NCBI GenBank assembly: GCA_963747005.1
Contig: CAVVDT010000003.1
Coordinates: forward strand, 62,001 to 126,000
Reading direction: 5' to 3'
DNA: 64,000 nucleotides
From: CAVVDT01 sp963747005
Lineage (GTDB): Bacteria > Pseudomonadota > Alphaproteobacteria > Rhizobiales > Aestuariivirgaceae
In this document: positions 1 through 10,801 of the stretch, piece after piece
Layout: every line of letters starts with the position of its first letter
Numbering within the stretch: position 1 is the first letter of the stretch
Notes under the pieces: model-generated
Database searches by the model: none
What the model was told of the DNA's origin: nothing
Seen by the model: only the letters and a program-made list of their open reading frames with translations
Position numbers and translations under genes: made by a program

Positions 1-2
1 AT

Positions 3-794
3 GCCGAGGGAAAAATCCGCGATCTCTCCGGCGTCATCGCCGACATCGACGCCGAGGCGGTATCGCCGAAGGGTCTGGCGAAGCTCGCCAAGGTGAAGGT
101 CGACAAGCTCCCCGTCGTGCGCGGCCGCCCGCGCCTCGGCCCGTGCATCGCCACCCCGCAGAAGTTCGTCGCCATCGGCCTCAACTACACCGATCACGCC
201 GCCGAGACCGGCATGGCCATTCCCAAGGAGCCGGTGATCTTCACCAAGCACGTCACCTGCATCTGCGGCCCCAATGACGATGTGGTGCTGCCGAAGAAAT
301 CGAAGAAGGGCGACTGGGAGGTCGAGCTGGGTTTCGTCATCGGCACCAGGGCGAAGAACGTGACCAAGCGCGATGCCCTCTCCCACGTCGCCGGCTATTG
401 CCTCGTCAACGACGTCTCCGAGCGCGAGAACCAGATCGAGCGCGGCGGGCAATGGGTGAAGGGCAAGTCGCACGACACCTTCGGCCCCGTCGGCCCCTGG
501 CTGGTGACGCCTGACGAAGTGGGCAATCCCGGCAGGCTCGGCATCTGGCTGGAGTTGAACGGCAAGCGCATGCAGGACGGCACCACGAAGAATCTCATCT
601 TCGACATCGCCACCATCGTCTCCTACGTGTCGCAGTTCATCACCCTCAATCCCGGCGACCTCATGTGCACCGGGACGCCGGCCGGCGTCGGCCTCGGCAT
701 GAAGCCGCCGGTGTTCCTCAAACCCGGCGACGTCATGCATCTGGGGATCGATCGGCTGGGCACCCAGACCCAGAAGGTGGTGCGCGAAAAATAG
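3..794 (+). CDS. Fumarylacetoacetate hydrolase (FAH) family protein, 5' truncated by window edge
   Basis: The reading frame is open from base 3 with no start in view, so the gene begins upstream; a GTG at 93 is an internal codon. The translation shows the FAH fold: a GLNYTDHAAE segment, the metal-site acid region around WEVELGFVIG, and a C-terminal CTGTPAGVG loop. FAH-superfamily enzymes are Mg/Mn-dependent hydrolases, isomerases or decarboxylases acting on 2-oxo acids from aromatic or sugar-acid breakdown. The substrate cannot be read from this fragment. The downstream hisS is preceded by a repeat-containing gap of about 300 bp and is probably a separate transcription unit. Confidence 0.88.
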   Translation, partial: AEGKIRDLSGVIADIDAEAVSPKGLAKLAKVKVDKLPVVRGRPRLGPCIATPQKFVAIGLNYTDHAAETGMAIPKEPVIFTKHVTCICGPNDDVVLPKKSKKGDWEVELGFVIGTRAKNVTKRDALSHVAGYCLVNDVSERENQIERGGQWVKGKSHDTFGPVGPWLVTPDEVGNPGRLGIWLELNGKRMQDGTTKNLIFDIATIVSYVSQFITLNPGDLMCTGTPAGVGLGMKPPVFLKPGDVMHLGIDRLGTQTQKVVREK

Positions 795-868
795 CCGGCC
801 GGGCGATTCCTTCCTATGCCGTCATGATGGGCCAGAGAAACAAACGGCCCTTGCTCCTAACCCAATCT

Positions 869-960
869 GCCGTCATGGCCGTGCTTGACACGGCCATCCT
901 TTTCGATGCCCGCCGCGGCAGGGGCGAAAAGGATGCGCGGGTCGAGCCCGCGCATGACGG
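869..960. repeat. Interspersed palindromic repeat, type A copy 1
   Basis: This is a two-hairpin palindromic unit. The outer arms are GCCGTCATGG and its counterpart CATGACGG. The inner motifs are 'ccttttcg' and 'cgaaaaggatgcgcggg'. The same design recurs at 32701-32786. It is the main content of the 795-1093 gap between the FAH gene and hisS; I see no gene there. Confidence 0.7.
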
Positions 961-1093
961 AGTCAATGGCAAAGGCCGTCAGCAGGGCAGTTCGCTATCC
1001 ATGCACCGGCCCGTTTAACCATCGCGCCTGCTTGCCCGTCCCGCCGTCATGCTCTAGAACCCGCGCCAAGCATTTCTTCTGACGGGATTTTCG

Positions 1094-2691
1094 ATGGCCA
1101 AGACGCAAAAGACCTCGCGGCCCAGGGCGCGGCTGCCGCGCGGCTTTGCCGACCGTTCGCCCGGCGACATCCGCGCCACCGACCGCATGATGACGGCGAT
1201 CCGCGAAGTGTTCGAGCGCTACGGCTTCGACCCCATCGAGACGCCGGCCTTCGAGTATACCGACGCGCTGGGAAAATTCCTCCCCGATCAGGACCGCCCG
1301 AACGAGGGCGTCTTCTCGTTGCAGGACGACGACGAGAAGTGGATGAGCCTGCGCTACGACCTGACAGCGCCGCTCGCCCGCCACGTCGCCGAGAACTTGC
1401 AGAATCTCGTCATGCCCTACCGCACCTATCGCGCCGGCTACGTGTTCAGGAACGAAAAGCCGGGCCCCGGGCGCTTCCGCCAGTTCATGCAGTTCGACGC
1501 CGACACCGTCGGCGCCCCGAACGTCACCGCCGATGCCGAGATGTGCATGATGATGGCCGATACGATGGAGGCGCTGGGCATCGCGCGCGGCGACTATGTG
1601 GTGAGGGTCAACAACCGCAAGGTTCTCGACGGCGTGATGGAAGCCATCGGCGTCACCGGACGAGCAGCCAAAGCTCGCCGTCGCTGCGCGCCATCGACAA
1701 GCTCGACAAATTCGGCCCTCTGGGGTGTGAGGCTGCTGATCGGTGAAGGTCAGGAAAGACGAGAGCGGTGAGTTTACCAGAAGGGGCAAGAATTCTGTCA
1801 TCAACGAATGCAGTTAGTACAGCTACTTTATCTTCTTCGTGATGAAGATATACGTGTCGAAAATGGAATGATGACTGTAGACTGTAAATCAAGAAACATC
1901 AAGATTAATCAGAGAAGTGATCACATAACTTACGCAGAGTCGACTGGAGCGAATAATGATAGCTCGATATGTTGTCGATGATAACCGCAACAGGCGACAC
2001 TGCTCGACTTGGAATTAGCAAGAATCGTTGGATAAGTTGCGACAGCTTGCACCGCCGCCGGCTACGGCTCCGACCGCATCAAGATCGACCCCTCCGTCGT
2101 CCGCGGCCTCGAATATTACACCGGCCCCGTCTACGAGTGCGAACTCCTGTTCCCCGTCACCAACGAAAAGGGCGAGACGGTGCAGTCTTCGGCTCCGTCG
2201 CCGGCGGCGGGCGCTATGATGGGCTGGTCGAACGCTTCACCGGCCAGAAGGTGCCGGCCACCGGCTTTTCCATCGGCGTGTCACGCCTCGCCACCGCGCT
2301 GAAGAATCTCGGCAAGCTCGGCGCTGATACCGTGCCGGCCCCGGTCCTTGTCTGCATCATGGACCGCGATGCCGAAAGCCTCGGGCGCTACCAGAAGATG
2401 GTGCAGTCCCTGCGCGATGCCGGCATCCGCGCCGAACTCTATCAGGGCAACCCCAAGAACTTCGGCAACCAGCTCAAATACGCCGACCGTCGCGGCTGCC
2501 CCCTCGCCATCATTCAGGGCGCTGACGAACGCGAGCGCGGCGAAGTGCAGATCAAGGATTTGGCGCTCGGCGCCCGCATGTCCCAGACCATCGACAGCCG
2601 CGAGGAATGGACCGAAGCCCGCGCCGCCCAGTTCACGGTGAAGGAAACCGATCTGGTCGAGGCCGTGCGCAAGGCGCTGGCGGAAGGCTGA
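1094..2691 (+). pseudogene. hisS: Histidyl-tRNA synthetase with corrupted central region (frameshifts plus aberrant block)
   Basis: HisRS charges tRNA-His and is normally essential. The N-terminal part from ATG 1094 is intact: class II motif 2 region YVFRNEKPGPGRFRQF and a conserved FDADT. The C-terminal part has motif 3, GGGRYDGLVERF and ATGFSIGVSR, plus an anticodon-binding domain, ending at 2691. Between them the frame breaks repeatedly near 1660, 1684, 1720, 1752 and 2188. Each break is restored by skipping one or two bases; the true frame of 1753-1785 reads RKDESGEFT. Bases 1798-2043 are nearly unrecognisable and contain stops, but the distance between flanking conserved segments is close to what the family needs. 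Either the consensus sequence is bad here or the gene has decayed; an essential gene argues for the first. The hisZ start follows the stop by 5 bases. Confidence 0.85.
1798..2043. other. Aberrant AT-rich block inside hisS
   Basis: About 245 bases of visibly lower GC with stops in every frame replace the central part of hisS. Near its right end one frame reads LELARIV and then reaches AAGYGSDRIKIDPS at 2046-2090, the expected HisRS residues. The block therefore looks like corrupted hisS rather than an inserted element. I saw no target duplication and no terminal inverted repeats. Confidence 0.6.
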
Positions 2692-2696
2692 ACCGA

Positions 2697-3875
2697 ATGG
2701 CCGGCAAGTCTTCGCTTGAGCGCGCCGGCCTCGATGCCCTCAACCGCTGCATCCTGCCGGGGTTTGCGGCCGCCGGCTACGATCACATCGAGCCCGACAT
2801 CCTGCAGCCGGCTGACATCTTCCTCGACCGTTCCGGCGAGGACATCCGTTCGCGCACCTATGTCTTCACCGACCCGGCCGGCCATGAACTGTGCCTCAGG
2901 CCCGACCTCACCGTGCCCGCCTGCCGCTATCACCTGAGCCATGCCGCCGACCCTTCGGCCGAGACCCGCTACTGCTATGCCGGAAAGGCGTTCCGCTTTC
3001 AGCCGGGCGGTGGCGATGCCTTGCATCCATCCGAGTTCGACCAGGTGGGCATTGAACTGTTCGGGGCGGCAGATGCGCAATCCGCCGATGCCGAGGTGTT
3101 GCATCTGACGCTTCAGGCCATGCGAGCCGCCGGTCTTGAAGCCTTTCGCGTCACCATCGGCGATCTCGGCCTTTTTCATGCCCTTCTGCAATCCCTGCCG
3201 ATGCCCGAACGCTGGCGGCGGCGGCTTGAGCGCCAGTTCTGGCGGCCGCGCGCCTTTCGCACCCTCATCGACGAATTGAGCGGTTCGCGCGCCCGCCCGC
3301 GGACCTCGATTTCGCCGCTCATCGACCGGCTGGTGGAAGAAAAGGCAAGCGATATCGAGGCTTTCGTTGCCCGTGAACTGGACGCCGAAGGGCTGGAGCC
3401 GGTGGCCGGCCGATCCATCGCCGACATCGCCGGGCGCCTCGCCGAAAAGGCCGCCGACCGACGCGAAACACCGCTCGGCAAACCAGAAAGCCGCGCCATC
3501 GACGACTATCTCGCCATCCGCGGTTCCCCCGATGCGGCGGCTACCGCGCTGGCCACCCTCGCCGCCGAAGTGGGCGGCGAATTTGCCCAGGCCGTTGATC
3601 GTTACAAGCGCCGCAATCGCCTGCTTGCCGAAGCAGGCGTTGCGGCGGACGGCCTGGAATTTTCTTCCGTTTTCGGCCGCAGCCTCGAATACTACACCGG
3701 TTTCGTCTTCCAGATCGAAGTCGAGGCGGGCGACGGCTCGCTGGTCCCGGTGGCCGGCGGCGGGCGCTACGACAGCATGCTCTCGGACATCGGCGCCGCC
3801 CGGCCCATCCCCGCCGTGGGCTGCGCCATCCACACCGAGCGCCTGCTCGCCGCTGTGACGGAGTCGGATGCATGA
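2697..3875 (+). CDS. hisZ: ATP phosphoribosyltransferase regulatory subunit HisZ
   Basis: A 392-residue HisRS paralogue. It keeps the class II synthetase core, including the SVFGRSLEYYTGFVFQ segment and the GGGRYDSMLSDIG motif, but lacks the anticodon-binding domain. Such proteins do not aminoacylate; they pair with short-form HisG to give an active, histidine-regulated first enzyme of histidine synthesis. The ATG at 2697 lies 5 bases after the hisS stop and begins MAGKSSLERAGL; an upstream in-frame start at 2607 would lie inside hisS. The stop overlaps the hisG start in an ATGA, so HisZ and HisG are translationally coupled, as expected for partners. Confidence 0.95.
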   Translation: MAGKSSLERAGLDALNRCILPGFAAAGYDHIEPDILQPADIFLDRSGEDIRSRTYVFTDPAGHELCLRPDLTVPACRYHLSHAADPSAETRYCYAGKAFRFQPGGGDALHPSEFDQVGIELFGAADAQSADAEVLHLTLQAMRAAGLEAFRVTIGDLGLFHALLQSLPMPERWRRRLERQFWRPRAFRTLIDELSGSRARPRTSISPLIDRLVEEKASDIEAFVARELDAEGLEPVAGRSIADIAGRLAEKAADRRETPLGKPESRAIDDYLAIRGSPDAAATALATLAAEVGGEFAQAVDRYKRRNRLLAEAGVAADGLEFSSVFGRSLEYYTGFVFQIEVEAGDGSLVPVAGGGRYDSMLSDIGAARPIPAVGCAIHTERLLAAVTESDA

Positions 3876-4564
3876 GCGAGCGCCTCACCATCGCCATTCC
3901 TTCCAAGGGCCGCCTCATGCAGCATGCCGAGGCGCTGTTCGCCCGCGCCGGCTTTGCCATCCAGCGCGCCGGCGCCGATCGCGGCTATCGCGGCAGCATC
4001 GCCGGCGAGGCGGGCATCGACGTGGCTTTTCTCTCCGCCGCCGAGATCGCTCAGGCGCTGGCCGACGGCTCGGCCGATCTCGGCATCACCGGCGAGGACC
4101 TGTTGCGCGAGACCATGGCCGATGCCGATCAGCGCGCCCCGGTGCTTTTGCGTCTGGGGTTCGGTCCGGCCGACGTGGTGGTGGCGGTGCCCATGGCGTG
4201 GCTCGATGTCGCCACCATGGCCGATCTCGATGATGTCTCGGAGACCTGGTACGCCCGCCATGGCCGCCGCCTGCGTGTCGCCACCAAGTTCACGCGGCTG
4301 ACAAGGGGCTTCTTTGCCGCGCGCGGCGTCACCGGCTATCGCATCGTCGAAAGTCTCGGAGCGACGGAGGGCGCCCCCGCTGCCGGCACCGCCGAAGTCA
4401 TCGTCGATATCACCACCACCGGCTCGACGCTTCAGGCCAACCGTCTGAAGATCCTCGATGACGGGGTGGTCCTCAAGTCCGAGGCCGTGCTTGCCGCCCG
4501 CTCCGGCCTTGCAGTCCATCCCAAAGTGAGACGCCTGCGAGATCGCCTCGAACAGGTGCTGTGA
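3872..4564 (+). CDS. hisG: ATP phosphoribosyltransferase, short form HisG
   Basis: This 230-residue enzyme catalyses the first step of histidine synthesis, ATP plus PRPP to phosphoribosyl-ATP. It opens with the family motif IAIPSKGRLM, carries the VDITTTGSTLQ phosphate-binding segment near residues 170-180, and ends without the roughly 80-residue C-terminal ACT-like regulatory domain of long HisG. That length is diagnostic of the short form, which needs HisZ, encoded immediately upstream with a 4-base overlap. The remaining his pathway genes are not in this window. The 280 bases after it contain no feature I can support. Confidence 0.96.
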   Translation: MSERLTIAIPSKGRLMQHAEALFARAGFAIQRAGADRGYRGSIAGEAGIDVAFLSAAEIAQALADGSADLGITGEDLLRETMADADQRAPVLLRLGFGPADVVVAVPMAWLDVATMADLDDVSETWYARHGRRLRVATKFTRLTRGFFAARGVTGYRIVESLGATEGAPAAGTAEVIVDITTTGSTLQANRLKILDDGVVLKSEAVLAARSGLAVHPKVRRLRDRLEQVL

Positions 4565-4845
4565 AATCCGCCCAAATCCGCTCAGCTCGCGTGTGTGGAT
4601 ATGGCATTGCAATTGCAACGTGCGTCCTGCTTGGCTCACCTGTGTTGCGGTGGCACACCCCCCGCAAGCACTGGCGCGAAGCTGCAATCAGGCTCCGATG
4701 GAGAAGGCGGTTGCATCCGGTACCCTTGGGATAGCCCCCGACAAGGCGCCGGCCCAGGACTGCTCTTTCTCCTGAAGGAAGATTGCAACGGGAGGGCCCG
4801 CCGCAATGGCGACCCTCCCGGCCTGGCTCGGCAAGCGGGGCCCCT

Positions 4846-5739
4846 TCACTCGATGGCACTGGAGACGCTGACTTGACGATTGCCTGCCGACCGGGTCGCG
4901 ACGATATGGGCGACGACCGCGGCGAGAACGATCAGACCGCCCGCAATGGTCCTCCCGCCCGGCACCTCGCTAAAGGCCAGCCACACCCACACCGGGGCAA
5001 GCGGTGCATCGAGCGCGCCGATGAGCGCGGTTTCGATCGGCGGCAGGTGGCGCGAGCCCAGCATGAACAGCATGATGCCGAGCGCCGAGTTGGTGACGCC
5101 GAACGCCGCCAGTTCGACCCATTGCACCGGCGATGGCGCAGCGGAGGCCGCGAACGGCAGGCACACCAGCGCGCTCAAGATCGCCGACAGGCAGGCCGCG
5201 GGCAGGGTGGGGATGTGCGGCCGGGCCCGGGCGATCACCATCATGGCGGCCATGGCGCCCGTCATGCCGAAAGCCAGCAGGTCGCCGCCGAGGCTTGCCC
5301 CGCTCTCGCCACCGCCCACCATGATCGCCACCCCGATGAGCGCGGCGAGGCTGGCCATGACGGCGCTGAGCGAGGGCACCTCGCGCAAGGCGAGCCAGCC
5401 CAACCCCGCCGCGACAAAGGGCGCCGTGGCGTAGATGACGGCCACATGCGCCACCGTCGTGGTGTTCAGCGCCCCGATGAAGCACACCATGCCCGCCCCC
5501 GAGACTGCCGCCAGCAACCAGCCGGCGCGGCCGAGGCCGGCAAAGGTGCGCAAGCCTCCTTCGCTGTGGCGCAGGGCGATGAAGACGAGCATGCCGCCGG
5601 CCCCGAAGACCCCTCGCCACACCAGCATGGTGGCTGCATCGAGGTGGATGAGACGGGTGAAGAACCCGGCGGTGCTCCAGGCAATCGCCGAGGCCGTCAC
5701 CAGCACCAGCCCCAGGCGATAGGCGCCGCCCGCCACCAT
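4846..5739 (-). CDS. DMT-superfamily transporter, EamA type
   Basis: An integral membrane protein of 297 residues with about ten hydrophobic segments arranged as two EamA repeats, typical of drug/metabolite exporters of the inner membrane. I chose ATG 5739 (MVAGGAYRLG) because AGGAAAGGA lies a few bases upstream; a longer frame to 5829 would run across the start of the divergent regulator. The divergent WYL regulator starts only 88 bases away, so it may control this exporter. The substrate is unknown. Confidence 0.88.
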   Translation of the reverse strand: MVAGGAYRLGLVLVTASAIAWSTAGFFTRLIHLDAATMLVWRGVFGAGGMLVFIALRHSEGGLRTFAGLGRAGWLLAAVSGAGMVCFIGALNTTTVAHVAVIYATAPFVAAGLGWLALREVPSLSAVMASLAALIGVAIMVGGGESGASLGGDLLAFGMTGAMAAMMVIARARPHIPTLPAACLSAILSALVCLPFAASAAPSPVQWVELAAFGVTNSALGIMLFMLGSRHLPPIETALIGALDAPLAPVWVWLAFSEVPGGRTIAGGLIVLAAVVAHIVATRSAGNRQVSVSSAIE

Positions 5740-5827
5740 GCAATCGTCCTTTCCTGAAAGGATGCAAGGACGGTCATAGCAAAAGCCTGCTGACAGCTTG
5801 TTGTCAGGAGTGTTAGCGTGCCGGCGC

Positions 5828-6502
5828 ATGAGCCGCTTCTATCGCCTGTTCGAGATCGTCCAGATCCTGCGCGCCGCGCCGGGGCCCCTGACGGCGGCCG
5901 AACTGGCGGCGAGGCTGGAAGTGACGCCGCGCACCATCTATCGCGACATGGCAGCGCTGCAGGCGAGAAACGTTCCCGTCGCCGGCGAGGCGGGCATCGG
6001 CTATGTCATGCGCGGCGGCTTCGATCTGCCGCCTCTGGCCTTCACCGCCGAGGAGGCCGATGCCATCGCCATTGGCCTGGCGCTGGTGCGGCGCACCGGC
6101 GATGCCGGGCTGGAGCGGGCCGCGGCCGCTGCGGCGGCCAAGATCGTGACGGCCTCCCCGCAGGGCGATGCCGGCGACCGTCGCCTCTATGCGCCGGCCT
6201 GGGAAGTCAACGCCGCCGGTTCGACAAGCCTTGCCGACCTGCGCGCCGCCATTGCTGAAGAGCGCAAGCTGGCGCTTGGCTATTGCGATGCCGCCGGCCG
6301 GGCCACCGAGCGCACCGTTTTGCCGATCGCTCTCGTCTATTACGCCGAGGCCGCGGTGCTGGCCGCCTGGTGCGAACTGCGTGAGGATTTTCGCCACTTC
6401 CGTGCCGACCGCATCGGGGCTTGCATCGCCCTCGCCGAACGATTCGCCGGGGAGGGCCGCGCCCTCAGGGCCGAATGGCGCCGCCTGCACGCCATCGAAT
6501 AA
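5828..6502 (+). CDS. YafY-type transcriptional regulator (HTH plus WYL-like domain)
   Basis: A 224-residue cytoplasmic DNA-binding protein. An N-terminal helix-turn-helix of the HTH_11 type (LTAAELAARLEVTPRTIYRDMAAL) is followed by a C-terminal WYL-like ligand domain in which the usual W-Y-L triad is degenerate (VLAAWCELREDFRHFRADRI). It lies divergently next to the DMT exporter, a common arrangement for a local regulator. The ATG at 5828 (MSRFYRLFEIV) matches the family's start; an upstream ATG at 5798 adds residues without homology. Its end abuts the groL terminator. Confidence 0.88.
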   Translation: MSRFYRLFEIVQILRAAPGPLTAAELAARLEVTPRTIYRDMAALQARNVPVAGEAGIGYVMRGGFDLPPLAFTAEEADAIAIGLALVRRTGDAGLERAAAAAAAKIVTASPQGDAGDRRLYAPAWEVNAAGSTSLADLRAAIAEERKLALGYCDAAGRATERTVLPIALVYYAEAAVLAAWCELREDFRHFRADRIGACIALAERFAGEGRALRAEWRRLHAIE

Positions 6503-6536
6503 TAAAAAAAGCCGCCCCGGTCGCCCGGGACGGCTC
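6503..6536 (-). terminator. Rho-independent terminator of groESL
   Basis: Read on the minus strand, the hairpin AGCCGTCCCGG...CCGGGGCGGCT (11-bp stem with one G-U pair, short loop) is followed directly by a run of seven T residues. It lies 30 bases after the groL stop codon. Confidence 0.88.
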
Positions 6537-6564
6537 TTTGTCGGTTCGCAGGTGAGCGTGGACT

Positions 6565-8208
<1,644 letters not shown>

Positions 8209-8274
8209 GTTGAGGCTCCCTTATTTGCTACGAGTTGACTTTAGTTCGAAGGATTGGGTGAGGCTGACCGGTTG

Positions 8275-8589
8275 TCAGGCCGCCTTCTTGGAGACCTGCT
8301 TGCCTTCAATCACGCCCATGATGTCGGATTCCTTCATGATCAGGACGTCCTTGCCGTCGATCTTGACCTCGGTGCCCGACCACTTGCCGAACAGCACGAT
8401 GTCGCCGGCCTTGACGTCGAGCGGCTGGATCTTGCCGCTTTCGTCGCGGGCGCCGGGCCCGACGGCGATGACCTCGCCCTGCATGGGCTTTTCCTGCGCG
8501 GTATCGGGAATGATGATGCCGCCGGCGGTCTTGGTGTCTTCCTCAACGCGCCGTACGACGACACGATCATGGAGAGGACGGAATTTCAT
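8275..8589 (-). CDS. groS: Co-chaperonin GroES (Hsp10)
   Basis: The 104-residue lid protein of the GroEL chamber. It starts MKFRPLHDRVVVRRV at ATG 8589, preceded by AGGAG at good spacing; an upstream extension to 8688 would read through the CIRCE region and lacks homology. The mobile-loop region EEDTKTAGGIIIPDTA near residues 16-32 contacts GroEL. It is the first gene of the groS-groL operon, with heat-shock control through the upstream CIRCE element. Confidence 0.97.
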   Translation of the reverse strand: MKFRPLHDRVVVRRVEEDTKTAGGIIIPDTAQEKPMQGEVIAVGPGARDESGKIQPLDVKAGDIVLFGKWSGTEVKIDGKDVLIMKESDIMGVIEGKQVSKKAA

Positions 8590-8681
8590 GCGTTTTCTCC
8601 TCGCATTGACTGGTCTTGATTGTCCGAATGATAGACCCTGAAGGCGAGCCGGCGAGCTGCCGGATCCCGCCTTCCGGCCTG

Positions 8682-8708
8682 TTGGCACTCACTTGAGGCG
8701 AGTGCCAA
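8682..8708 (-). promoter_or_regulatory. CIRCE operator (HrcA binding site)
   Basis: A perfect inverted repeat, TTGGCACTC then nine bases then GAGTGCCAA. It matches the CIRCE consensus (TTAGCACTC-N9-GAGTGCTAA) except for one symmetrical change in each arm. It lies about 90 bases upstream of groS and just downstream of the predicted promoter, as expected for an HrcA-repressed heat-shock operon. Confidence 0.93.
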
Positions 8709-8720
8709 CAGTTGCCGGTT

Positions 8721-8749
8721 GAGATAGTCCGCGGCCTCTGCGGCGTCAA
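8721..8749 (-). promoter_or_regulatory. Predicted housekeeping-sigma promoter for groESL
   Basis: On the minus strand, TTGACG (8749-8744) and TATCTC (8726-8721) are separated by 17 bases. The CIRCE begins 12 bases downstream of the -10 box, so HrcA binding would cover the transcription start. Confidence 0.7.
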
Positions 8750-8916
8750 GAGGCGGGTGTCAAAAAAACCTCCGACAGCGGCGCAACGACCCTCTATGGT
8801 GAACGCCGGTCAGTCGGGCAGGCAAGGCTGGTCCGAGAGTTTGCGCCGAACTGGTGCGTTTCGTGTCCGCTGCGGTTCTGCTAGTGTGGAATATCCATCC
8901 ACGGAGAGACGATCCC

Positions 8917-10284
8917 ATGAACAAGCCTGAAAAGCTGTCGACGGCGGGCTGGCAACCGACCCCCAACAATCTCGAGAACTTCTGGATTCCCTTTACCCCC
9001 AACAAGGCCTTCAAGGCGCGCCCGCGGCTGATTTCGCGGGCCAAGGACATGCATTTCTACGATGTATCGGGCCGCGCGGTGCTGGATGCGACGGCGGGGC
9101 TGTGGTGCTCCAACGCCGGCCATTGCCGCCCCCGCATCGTCGAGGCGATCCAGGCCCAGGCCGCCGAGCTCGATTTCGCCCCCAATTTCCAGTTCGGCCA
9201 TCCAAAGGTGTTCGAACTGGCCTCCAGGCTGGCGATGCTGGCACCGGGCAACCTCAACTACGCCTTCTTCTGCAATTCCGGCTCCGAGGCCGCCGACAGC
9301 GCCCTGAAGATCGCGCTGGCCTATCACCGCATGCGCGGCGAGGCCAGCCGTACCCGCATGATCGGGCGCGAGCGCGGCTATCACGGCGTCGGCTTCGGCG
9401 GCATCTCGGTGGGCGGCATGGTCGCCAACCGTAAGTGGTACGGGCCGCTCTTGACCGGCACTGATCACCTCTCCCACACCTATAACCGGGCCGAGCAGGC
9501 CTACAGCGCCGGCGAGCCGGACTGGGGCATGCATCTGGCTGATGAACTGGAACGGCTGGTGGCGCTGCATGATGCCTCCACTATCGCCGCCGTCATCGTC
9601 GAGCCGATGGCCGGTTCGACCGGTGTGCTGGCCCCGCCAAAGGGCTATCTCAAGCGCCTGCGCGAATTGTGCACCAGGCACGGCATCTTGTTGATCTTCG
9701 ATGAGGTGATCACCGCCTTTGGCCGCCTCGGCCACGCCTTCGCCGCCGAGCGCTTCGGCGTTACCCCCGACCTCCTCACCTTCGCCAAGGGCATCACCAA
9801 CGGCGCCATTCCCATGGGCGGCCTGATGGCCGGCGAGCATATCTACGAAACCATGCTCGCCACCGGCGGCGAACAGGCCATCGACCTGTTCCACGGCTAT
9901 ACCTATTCCGGCCATCCCATGGCGGCGGCGGCAGCCCTTGCAACGCTCGATACCTACCGCGAGGAAGGCCTGTTCGAGCGCGCCCTCAAGCTGGAAGCCG
10001 TCTGGTCCAAGGCCGCCATGGCGCTGAAGGGCCACCCGATGATCGAGGACATCCGCACCATCGGCCTGGTCGCCGGCATCGACCTGAAGCCGGTCGCCGG
10101 CAAGCCGGGCCTCAGGGCCTACAAGGCCATGGAAAACGGCTTCCACGACCACGGCATCATGCTCAGAATCACCGCCGACACCATCGCCCTGTCGCCGCCC
10201 CTCATCGTCTCCGAGGCGCAGATCGACGAGATCTTCACCGACCGCCTGCCCAAGGTGCTGGCTTCGGTGGAAAAAATCGGCTGA
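8917..10284 (+). CDS. Omega-amino-acid (beta-alanine) : pyruvate aminotransferase
   Basis: A 455-residue class III PLP-dependent aminotransferase. Visible features are the N-terminal NLENFWIPFTPNK segment characteristic of beta-alanine:pyruvate transaminases, a GSEAADSALK cofactor loop, IFDEVITAFGR containing the PLP-ring aspartate, and FAKGITNG with the Schiff-base lysine near residue 287. Family members transfer the amino group of beta-alanine or other omega-amines to pyruvate. ATG 8917 follows ACGGAGAG; an upstream in-frame start at 8854 is not supported. It appears monocistronic, ending at a strong hairpin (10299-10334). The exact amine donor is not determinable. Confidence 0.92.
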   Translation: MNKPEKLSTAGWQPTPNNLENFWIPFTPNKAFKARPRLISRAKDMHFYDVSGRAVLDATAGLWCSNAGHCRPRIVEAIQAQAAELDFAPNFQFGHPKVFELASRLAMLAPGNLNYAFFCNSGSEAADSALKIALAYHRMRGEASRTRMIGRERGYHGVGFGGISVGGMVANRKWYGPLLTGTDHLSHTYNRAEQAYSAGEPDWGMHLADELERLVALHDASTIAAVIVEPMAGSTGVLAPPKGYLKRLRELCTRHGILLIFDEVITAFGRLGHAFAAERFGVTPDLLTFAKGITNGAIPMGGLMAGEHIYETMLATGGEQAIDLFHGYTYSGHPMAAAAALATLDTYREEGLFERALKLEAVWSKAAMALKGHPMIEDIRTIGLVAGIDLKPVAGKPGLRAYKAMENGFHDHGIMLRITADTIALSPPLIVSEAQIDEIFTDRLPKVLASVEKIG

Positions 10285-10298
10285 GGGTTGAATGGCAA

Positions 10299-10334
10299 CG
10301 AGGCGATGGCGGTCACTGCGCCGCCATCGCCTCG
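10299..10334. terminator. Strong hairpin between convergent genes, probable bidirectional terminator
   Basis: A perfect 14-bp stem, CGAGGCGATGGCGG paired with CCGCCATCGCCTCG, with an 8-base loop. It sits between the aminotransferase stop and the stop of the convergent small exported protein. There is no T-run, so termination is inferred from position and stem strength. Confidence 0.65.
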
Positions 10335-10361
10335 CTGTTGAAAGGCGGCGGACCCGCCCGT

Positions 10362-10592
10362 TCAGTTCATCAGGAGCTTGGCGGTGTCCTGCTTCACGGT
10401 GTGATGGTCGCAACCGCCCTCATATCCGTAAAAGGACTGCATCGTCGCGGAATTGTCGGCCGGCACCTGCGTCTGGGGGCTCTGCTGGCTGTTCGTCGGC
10501 GGGACCGTCGTGCTGACAGTCGTCGTCTGATCGCCTGCCAGGGCGAGACCGGCCGAGGACACCAGCAGCACGGCTGCAAATATCATGCGCAT
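10362..10592 (-). CDS. Small exported protein of unknown function
   Basis: A 76-residue protein with a clear Sec signal peptide (MRMIFAAVLLVSSAGLALA, probable cleavage before GDQ). The mature part is Thr/Ser/Pro/Gln-rich, low-complexity, and ends with two cysteine- and histidine-containing patches (GGCDHHTVKQ). ATG 10592 is preceded by GAGGAGAG; a longer frame to 10793 has no support. I recognise no domain. It lies alone, convergent with the aminotransferase and divergent from the EAL gene, and the product should be periplasmic. Confidence 0.7.
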   Translation of the reverse strand: MRMIFAAVLLVSSAGLALAGDQTTTVSTTVPPTNSQQSPQTQVPADNSATMQSFYGYEGGCDHHTVKQDTAKLLMN

Positions 10593-10801
10593 GACACTCT
10601 CCTCATCAATCGCCGTCAGTGATCCTACCATATCGGGCCGCTGCGTGTAAGTGACGGGGGCAATCTGGGATTGTCCCGGCAAAGACGGTTGTAGCGCTGC
10701 GCGATGCTGGATAGTGTCAGCCATGGGGGTGGTGTGTTCAGGCGCTCGGGCAGGGGTTGGCAGCCGACCGCCGTGGCGTGATCTTGGGGGCAACGGCGGT
10801 C

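Noticed and set aside
4565..4845. A possible riboswitch or small RNA downstream of hisG
   Set aside because: I could not match any known riboswitch core and saw no convincing terminator; nothing supports a call.
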